Origin: an uncultured Chloracidobacterium sp.
GTDB lineage: Bacteria > Acidobacteriota > Blastocatellia > Chloracidobacteriales > Chloracidobacteriaceae
Reading direction: 5' to 3'
DNA: 52,256 bases
Assembly (NCBI GenBank): GCA_937966115.1
Contig: CALCKX010000024.1
Location: 1 to 52,256 of the forward strand
A program made the position numbers and the translations under genes. Positions 46,819-52,256 of the stretch are shown here, piece after piece (the stretch's first letter is position 1; each line of letters starts with the position of its first letter). The notes under the pieces are model-generated. The model did not search any database. It saw nothing but the letters and a program-made list of their open reading frames with translations, and was not told the DNA's origin.

Positions 46819-49419
46819 ATGAGCGCCACCGCCACGGCTCCTGCGCCGGTCGCCGCGACCCAGCGCCAAGAAATCGTCAATCGGCATGCCATTCTGGAAG
46901 CGATTCGCGCCATTTCGGCCATCGAGGAGCTGGTCGAGCGCGAACCGGGTCAGGGATACAAGTTTGGCGTGGACCTGGAAGTGTCAGTCTATGGACGCAA
47001 CTACGGCCCAGGCAAGAAGGTCGGCCCCTACATTCGGATGTATGACTACCCGCCGGGACTGGAAGTCGTCCGGCAAGGCGACTGGGACACCAACACCTTC
47101 TACATCGTCGTCGCCGGCGCGGCGGAAGTGTTCGTGACCGGCGTCGCCGAGCCGGTGGCGATTTTCGAGCCGGGCAAGCCCTTTGGCGAGATGGGCGTCC
47201 TGGCCGGCGCGCCGCGCAGCGCGACGGTTCGCGCCCATCGCCAGCGCGGCGCGCGCCTGCTCGAGGTGCAACGCCCGGCGCTGCGCGTCCTCCGCAAGCT
47301 CAGGAAGTTCGGGGCGGCGCTTGACATCGCCTATCGCAATAACGGCCGCGGCGCGGCCGTCAGCGAGCTTCAGATTTCAGACGAACTCAAAAGCAAGCTC
47401 GCTGACATCGCCGATTTCCGCCTCGTGGCGCGCGGGCATGTCCTCGCCGGAGAGGGCGAGCCGATTCGCCGCCTGCTGTTTATCCGCGACGGGTGGGTCA
47501 AGCGCGCTAGCCAGACGCAAGTCGGCGCAACGACGGACTACCTCGGGCCGGGCTACATTTTGGGCTTCAACGCCCTGACCGTCCGCGACGCGCGGTTTCC
47601 CTACCGCGTCGTCGCGATGAGCCGAACGGAAACGCTCGATATTTCGCTCGACGCCCTGCGCCGCGACCCGCAACTGCTCGAAGGTCTCAAGGCCGCCCTG
47701 GGCGTGGCCGGCGAGGTTGGCACTCCGCTCCAGCCGGCCAAGGAACTGGCATTCAACCCGGCGGTCAAGCGCGCGCAGGAGCGCCTGCTCGACCGGGGCC
47801 TCGCCGATGCCAACAACCTGCTGCTGATGGACATGGACCTGTGCATCCGGTGCGGCAACTGCTCGCTCGCCTGCCACCAGATTCATGGGCAATCCCGTCT
47901 CAAGCGAACGGGCATTCACGTCTTGCGCCCGCGCGCGCCGATGCAGCCAAAGCTCGACCAGTCGCTCCTGATGCCGGCGGTATGCCTGCACTGCAAGGAC
48001 CCGGAGTGCCTGACGGGGTGTCCGACCGGGGCCATTGCGCGCTTCGAGGGCGGGCAAGTGGACATCCTCCCCAGCCTGTGCATCGGGTGCAGCGATTGCG
48101 CGACGCAGTGCCCCTACAACGCGATCTCGCTTATCCCGCGCAGCGAGCTTAAGAAATCCCCGGCCAAGCCGTCCGCCAAAGCGGCGCCATCCAAAAACGG
48201 CAAGGGCGCCCCGAATAAAGGCCCGGACGCCGCGCCCGAGGCAACGTCGCTCGACCCATTCGCGACCTTCGGGCTGCGCTTCGATCCCAAGCCCGCCCCG
48301 GTGACGCAGGACGAGGACCTGGTCGCCATCAAGTGCAACCTGTGCAATAACACGCCGCTCAATCCCAAGGATGCGACCGGCAAGCCGGCTTACGCCACGC
48401 ACAAGTACAACTGCGAGGAAAACTGCCCGACCGGCGCGCTCAAGCGCGTCAAGCCCGCCGCGTACTTCAATGAAATCGCCCAGATTCACGGCCCGGCGTT
48501 CCGCCGGGTAGGCGAGATGATCGTTGGCAATCGCTTCGGCCACGCCGATCGGGCGAAGACGCTGGCGCATGCGTTCGGCATCGGGCTGACGCTGGCGCTC
48601 TGCGGCGGGACAATGGCCGGCATTGTCCAGTATGGGCTGGGCACGCCGCTCTTCAAATCGGACTGGTTCAACTTCCGGTGGATCACCGGGCTGGTCGGCC
48701 TGGCCGGCATCGTCATCGTGATGCTCTATCCCGTCCGGCGGCAAATGTGGCGCCGCCGCGCCGGGGCGCTCAAAACGTGGATGCTGGCGCATGCCTACGC
48801 GGGCGTCGTCGCCGGCATCGTGTTGCTGCTCCATGGCGGGACGAATCTCGGCGGTCCCGTCACGGCGGCGCTCATGATTTCGTTCGACCTAGTAATTTTG
48901 ACCGGACTTATCGGCATCTTGCTGTACCAGCTCGGGCCGCGCCTGCTGACCACCATCGAGGGCGAGCCGCTGCTGGCGGAAGACTTGGCGCGGCGGCGCG
49001 ACGAGCTGTATCAAGAAATCGCCGACCTGACCGTGACGGCGCAGGAACAAGCCGAGAAAGAAGGGCGGAAGGCGCAGTTTCAGCAGACCTTCCTGCCAGC
49101 GCGCGACCGCGTCATTCGCGCCGTTTTGTCGCTGGGCTTCCTGCTGCGCCAATACGTTCGCCGCGAGAGTCTCGACGACCTCCTCGCCGACGCTCGCAAG
49201 CGGTTTGCCGACGCGACGACCAAGCAGACCACCCTGGCCGAGCAGGATGTCCTGCGGCAGATCGTTGAAGCCGCGGCGACCATCCGGCGGATTGACGCTT
49301 TGCTGTACGTCCACCGGGCGCTCAAGGCGTGGCTTCCGCCCCATGTGATTTCAACCTCGGCGATGCTCGCCCTGCTGGTCGTGCACATCCTCCAAGTCGT
49401 GTACTACTTGTGGCGGTAA
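46819..49419 (+). CDS. Fusion of two cNMP-binding-like domains, four-cluster ferredoxin and b-cytochrome-like membrane domain
   Basis: An 866-residue protein. Two cyclic-nucleotide-binding-like domains come first: about 75-165 (with PFGEMGVLAGAPRSATV) and about 195-290. A HybA/NrfC-like ferredoxin part follows: Cys342-x2-345-x2-348-x3-352, Cys389/392/397/401, Cys421-x2-424-x2-427-x3-431 and Cys506/509/532/536, enough for four clusters, with a Lys/Pro/Ala-rich insert at about 440-500. The C-terminal half has about five helices (583-607, 619-637, 654-673, 683-703, 846-864); His584, 658, 672, 831 and 856 could bind heme. The layout suggests a quinone-linked electron-transfer subunit gated by a nucleotide. 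The electron partner is probably the next gene product. The function is inferred. Confidence 0.85.
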   Translation: MSATATAPAPVAATQRQEIVNRHAILEAIRAISAIEELVEREPGQGYKFGVDLEVSVYGRNYGPGKKVGPYIRMYDYPPGLEVVRQGDWDTNTFYIVVAGAAEVFVTGVAEPVAIFEPGKPFGEMGVLAGAPRSATVRAHRQRGARLLEVQRPALRVLRKLRKFGAALDIAYRNNGRGAAVSELQISDELKSKLADIADFRLVARGHVLAGEGEPIRRLLFIRDGWVKRASQTQVGATTDYLGPGYILGFNALTVRDARFPYRVVAMSRTETLDISLDALRRDPQLLEGLKAALGVAGEVGTPLQPAKELAFNPAVKRAQERLLDRGLADANNLLLMDMDLCIRCGNCSLACHQIHGQSRLKRTGIHVLRPRAPMQPKLDQSLLMPAVCLHCKDPECLTGCPTGAIARFEGGQVDILPSLCIGCSDCATQCPYNAISLIPRSELKKSPAKPSAKAAPSKNGKGAPNKGPDAAPEATSLDPFATFGLRFDPKPAPVTQDEDLVAIKCNLCNNTPLNPKDATGKPAYATHKYNCEENCPTGALKRVKPAAYFNEIAQIHGPAFRRVGEMIVGNRFGHADRAKTLAHAFGIGLTLALCGGTMAGIVQYGLGTPLFKSDWFNFRWITGLVGLAGIVIVMLYPVRRQMWRRRAGALKTWMLAHAYAGVVAGIVLLLHGGTNLGGPVTAALMISFDLVILTGLIGILLYQLGPRLLTTIEGEPLLAEDLARRRDELYQEIADLTVTAQEQAEKEGRKAQFQQTFLPARDRVIRAVLSLGFLLRQYVRRESLDDLLADARKRFADATTKQTTLAEQDVLRQIVEAAATIRRIDALLYVHRALKAWLPPHVISTSAMLALLVVHILQVVYYLWR

Positions 49420-49475
49420 CGCCTGCACGCTCCCCAGCGAGCGACATCTCGCCTCCCCCCGGCCCCAGCGACGCC

Positions 49476-52256
49476 ATGGCCCAACTCACCCGCTTCACGA
49501 TCCAGCGCAAAGACCTCTTGGACAAGGGCGAGCTTGTCCTGGAGCTGGAAGGTCTCGTCATTGGCTCGCAGCCCGACTGCGACTTGTCGCTCAACCATCC
49601 GACCGTGTCGCGCATTCACGCCGGCATTCGGGAAGTGGATGGTCGCTGGTGGCTGACGAACCTCTCCAGCACGAATGGCACGCAGGTCAATGGCGCGCTC
49701 GTCGAGACCGTCGAGCTTCAGCCCGAAGATGTCATTCGCATTGGCGTTTTCATCCTGCGCCCATCCTTTGCGGAGGGCGCGCTCGCGCTCGACGTGGATC
49801 GCCAGGTGGACGCCTACGCGGCGTCCGAGCGCAGCACGCGCCTGCTGGGCGACCCCATCCAGGCGACCGCCCAGGGTAAAACCGCGCTGCTGCCAAAGCT
49901 GACCGGGTACTTGCAGCAACGCGGGATGACCCAGCCCCTGCGTGGTCAGACCCAGCGGCTCGCCGAGACGCCGCCCGCCGCGGACGCCCCGGAAGCGCCA
50001 TCGCCGCCGCCGCCGAGCGCCACCGGGCTGCTGCAAGCCGCTCGCCTGCAACGCGGTCTGACCGGGCTGCTGACCTCCATTTTGTCGCTGCCGGAGTCGG
50101 AGCAGAAGCGCTTCCAGCAGGCGATGAACGTCTTCTGGGAGCGGCGCAAGGCGGCCATCAAAGGCGAGCAGAAGCTCGACGAGCAATCGCCGCTCGAACC
50201 CCGCGAGCTACCCGAGGAACTCAAAAGGCACAACCTGCACCTCGGCAAAAAGCGCTTCAACTGGACGCCGACCGACGACCTGATTCGCCCGTGGCCGCGC
50301 GGGTATCTCTATGTTTTCGGGGCGCTGACGACCCTCCTGTGCGCCATCGCCTTTTTTGCCTGGGAAGCGGCCTATTTGCCGGGCGACACGTCGAACCCGC
50401 ATGCGCTGCCGGCCGCGAAGCTGCCCGCGCCGATTCAGGAGCGCCTCAGCCTCAGGCTGGCGGCGAACGCGCCCGTCGAGAATAAGTGCAGCGCCTGCCA
50501 TGCGGCAACGACTTCCATGCAGACTAAGTGCGTGGACTGCCACGAGACCGATCACTTCAACACGACGGTTATCGCCAAGCATGAGGAGGCCAAAATCCAG
50601 TGCGTGGATTGCCACACCGAGCACAAGGGCGCGGATTTCCGCCCCGGCCTCGTGTCGCGCAGCATGTGCATTGACTGTCACCGCGATGGGCCGACCCATC
50701 CCAAGGCCGTGAGCTTGAAAGACGGCTCGCCCCTGGGCGAGCCGCACCGCGGCTCGTTTGGCTATCCGGTCGAAAACGGCGTTTGGTCGTGGCAACGCCC
50801 GAGGAATCCGAAGTGGGCCAAGCTCTTTTCGGAAAGCCGGACGCCGCTTGACCCGTCCGCGCAATTCCACCTGGTGCACGCGGCGGTCGCGCCTTCCGCG
50901 AGCGCCTGGAAGTGCAGCGAGTGCCACGCCGGCGCCTTTGCCAAGGGCGCGTCCGAGGTCAAAGTCATCAACCGCGACAAGTGCGCCATCTGTCATGGCC
51001 AGGCCTACGTCCAGTCGGCATCGCTCAAGGAACTCGATACCGACGCCCTGCGGCTCGGCATTGACTGCAACTCCTGCCACGGGCAACACCCGCAGTCGCA
51101 AGCGCTGAGGGCGGCGCGCCGTCCGGCGGGAAGCGGGCCCGAGCCCGTAGTCTTTACCAAGGATCGCGTCTATCGCGGCGGCAAGGACTGGCAGTGGACC
51201 AGCCTGGCGGCCAAGTTCGGCGGCTTCACCATCGGCCACTGGGCGCTCTTTTTCAGTCTCATTCCGCTGACGGGCATTGGCTTTATCACGTTTGACACGC
51301 TGCGCAAGCGCCGCGAGCAGTCCATCCTCAAGGGTCAGGCGCTCGACTTGGCGAATCGGCATCGCAAGTTTACCGACACGCGCTACGCCGAGCGGTGGGA
51401 ATCCGCGACCCAAGTCGAACGCGCGCGGGCCTCGGCGCAGGAAAATCCCATTCCGCACCCGGTCATCAACTACGAGACCTGCATTGGCTGTCATGCGTGC
51501 ATTCTGGCCTGTCCGCAGGACGTGCTGGGCTTCGACGAGCAGGAGCACCACGCGATCGTGGTCAACCTCGAGCAGTGCATGGAGGACACGGGCTGTCAGC
51601 AGGCGTGCCCGACGGTGCCGCAATCGTGCGTGCTCATCAATACGCGGCAGAACATCCGCGAGGCGCCGAAGCCGCTGCGCAAGGGAGCCACCGAAGGCTT
51701 TGAAACCGAAAGCGCGGCGGGCATCTACCTTGTCGGCGACGTGTCGGGCGTGCCGCTCATTCGCAACGCCATCAAGGAGGGCCGCCTCGCCATCGAGCGC
51801 ATTGCCGAAAAGCTCCGGGCGGAAGGCGCGCCGGCAAACGCCGACTACGATGTCGCGATCATCGGGATCGGTCCGGGCGGCATTGCCGCCGTCGCCCGCG
51901 CGGCGGAGCTGGGCCTGCGCTATGTGGCGCTCGAGCAGGGACGCCGGTACTCGACTATCGCCGAGAAGTATCCGGCCGGCAAGTATGTCGCCTTCAATCC
52001 CTTCAACCCGGCCGACCCGCCGCTCGGCGCGATTCGCCTCGACGGCCCCGGCGACCTGAAGGAGACGATGCTGGCGTGGTGGGATGAAACGGTCGAGAAG
52101 CTCGGTCTGGTCATTAACGAGTATGAGGGCTGCAAGGAAATCGCCCGCGAAGGCGATGGCTTCCTTGTCAAAACGACGAAGAACCCCGCGGGCTACCGGG
52201 CGCGCAAAGTCTTGCTGGCGATTGGCAACGCCGGCGAGCCGCGCAAGCTGGGCTGT
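49476..52256 (+). CDS. Fusion of FHA domain, heptaheme cytochrome c, ferredoxin and FAD/NAD(P) oxidoreductase domain (partial)
   Basis: An uninterrupted 927-codon frame runs off the right edge. An FHA domain (residues 1-100; SRIH at 45-48, STNG with Asn67) should bind phospho-threonine. A coiled, Pro-rich linker leads to a membrane helix (276-299). Seven CxxCH heme sites follow, with first Cys at 338, 352, 376, 398, 480, 503 and 531. A second helix is at 581-607. A ferredoxin module has Cys669-x2-672-x2-675-x3-679-P and Cys701/707/711/718. A GxGxxG FAD motif is at 797-802, preceded by an FAD-type GD motif at 754-755. Two helices place the hemes outside and the FHA, Fe-S and flavin parts in the cytosol. 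It follows the previous fusion gene by 56 bases; no strong ribosome site is seen. Confidence 0.88.
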   Translation, partial: MAQLTRFTIQRKDLLDKGELVLELEGLVIGSQPDCDLSLNHPTVSRIHAGIREVDGRWWLTNLSSTNGTQVNGALVETVELQPEDVIRIGVFILRPSFAEGALALDVDRQVDAYAASERSTRLLGDPIQATAQGKTALLPKLTGYLQQRGMTQPLRGQTQRLAETPPAADAPEAPSPPPPSATGLLQAARLQRGLTGLLTSILSLPESEQKRFQQAMNVFWERRKAAIKGEQKLDEQSPLEPRELPEELKRHNLHLGKKRFNWTPTDDLIRPWPRGYLYVFGALTTLLCAIAFFAWEAAYLPGDTSNPHALPAAKLPAPIQERLSLRLAANAPVENKCSACHAATTSMQTKCVDCHETDHFNTTVIAKHEEAKIQCVDCHTEHKGADFRPGLVSRSMCIDCHRDGPTHPKAVSLKDGSPLGEPHRGSFGYPVENGVWSWQRPRNPKWAKLFSESRTPLDPSAQFHLVHAAVAPSASAWKCSECHAGAFAKGASEVKVINRDKCAICHGQAYVQSASLKELDTDALRLGIDCNSCHGQHPQSQALRAARRPAGSGPEPVVFTKDRVYRGGKDWQWTSLAAKFGGFTIGHWALFFSLIPLTGIGFITFDTLRKRREQSILKGQALDLANRHRKFTDTRYAERWESATQVERARASAQENPIPHPVINYETCIGCHACILACPQDVLGFDEQEHHAIVVNLEQCMEDTGCQQACPTVPQSCVLINTRQNIREAPKPLRKGATEGFETESAAGIYLVGDVSGVPLIRNAIKEGRLAIERIAEKLRAEGAPANADYDVAIIGIGPGGIAAVARAAELGLRYVALEQGRRYSTIAEKYPAGKYVAFNPFNPADPPLGAIRLDGPGDLKETMLAWWDETVEKLGLVINEYEGCKEIAREGDGFLVKTTKNPAGYRARKVLLAIGNAGEPRKLGC

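Noticed and set aside
47377-48834. 485-codon minus-strand frame
   Set aside because: Antisense to the ferredoxin part of the redox fusion, whose cysteine motifs are unambiguous.
50208-51623. 471-codon minus-strand frame
   Set aside because: Antisense to the heme-rich part of the FHA fusion; seven CxxCH motifs show the + strand is coding.

Overview
The window is a GC-rich (roughly 65%), gene-dense bacterial chromosome segment of about 42 genes, with many 1-8 nt gene overlaps and frequent GTG starts. The gene content fits a Gram-negative, Acidobacteriota-like (Blastocatellia/Chloracidobacterium-like) bacterium: an MCE/MlaD lipid-trafficking protein, a Tat translocase, a secreted Tricorn-type protease, a paired phosphatidylserine synthase and decarboxylase, RNase J, and large multidomain redox proteins. 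That placement is an inference from gene content and style; no rRNA, tRNA, CRISPR array or insertion sequence was seen.

Layout. 1-5504 (+): tail of a probable TatA/B gene, tatC, hisD, a DUF374-type acyltransferase, carA and a secreted DUF4097-like protein, tightly packed. 5615-11174 (+): a candidate RiPP island: ATP-grasp protein, lasso-B2-like transglutaminase-fold protease, a 51-residue precursor peptide, a strong hairpin, an HprK-like kinase, a radical SAM enzyme, a PqqD-like recognition protein and an NTP_transf_5 nucleotidyltransferase. 11260-18846: mnmG, a DegT/StrS aminotransferase with an unknown membrane-anchored protein (- strand), folD, rimI and guaB. 18912-21527 (-): MCE protein, sucD, ndk. 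21751-25047 (+): Tricorn-like protease with a clear terminator. 25362-29059 (-): eno-psd-pssA-sirtuin operon. 29506-36460: secreted proteins, a fatty acyl-CoA ligase, an M48 protease, a Fur regulator, a class IV-type histone-deacetylase fold enzyme and a lone dipeptide-type ABC permease. 36602-42818 (+): RNase J, PriA, MutL. 42866-46567 (-): AMIN-domain amidase and a PafA-type phosphatase. 46819-52256 (+): two giant redox/sensor fusions, the second running off the window.

Two systems stand out. (1) The RiPP island resembles paeninodin-type lasso peptide clusters (precursor, HprK-like kinase, cyclase, PqqD-like B1, B2, nucleotidyltransferase), but the asparagine-synthetase-like cyclase is absent and a radical SAM enzyme sits between kinase and PqqD, where the cyclase would be. 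The precursor carries an F-x2-P-x-L version of the lasso leader motif, at the right distance from a Gly that could begin a 15-residue, Cys-free core. (2) The pair at 46819-52256 joins signal-sensing domains (two cyclic-nucleotide-binding-like domains; one FHA domain) to electron-transfer modules (four Fe-S cluster sites and a b-type-cytochrome-like membrane part; seven CxxCH hemes, a ferredoxin module and an FAD/NAD(P) Rossmann domain). This suggests a membrane electron-transfer complex under ligand and phospho-threonine control. A sirtuin that has lost all four zinc cysteines is a third item worth a look.
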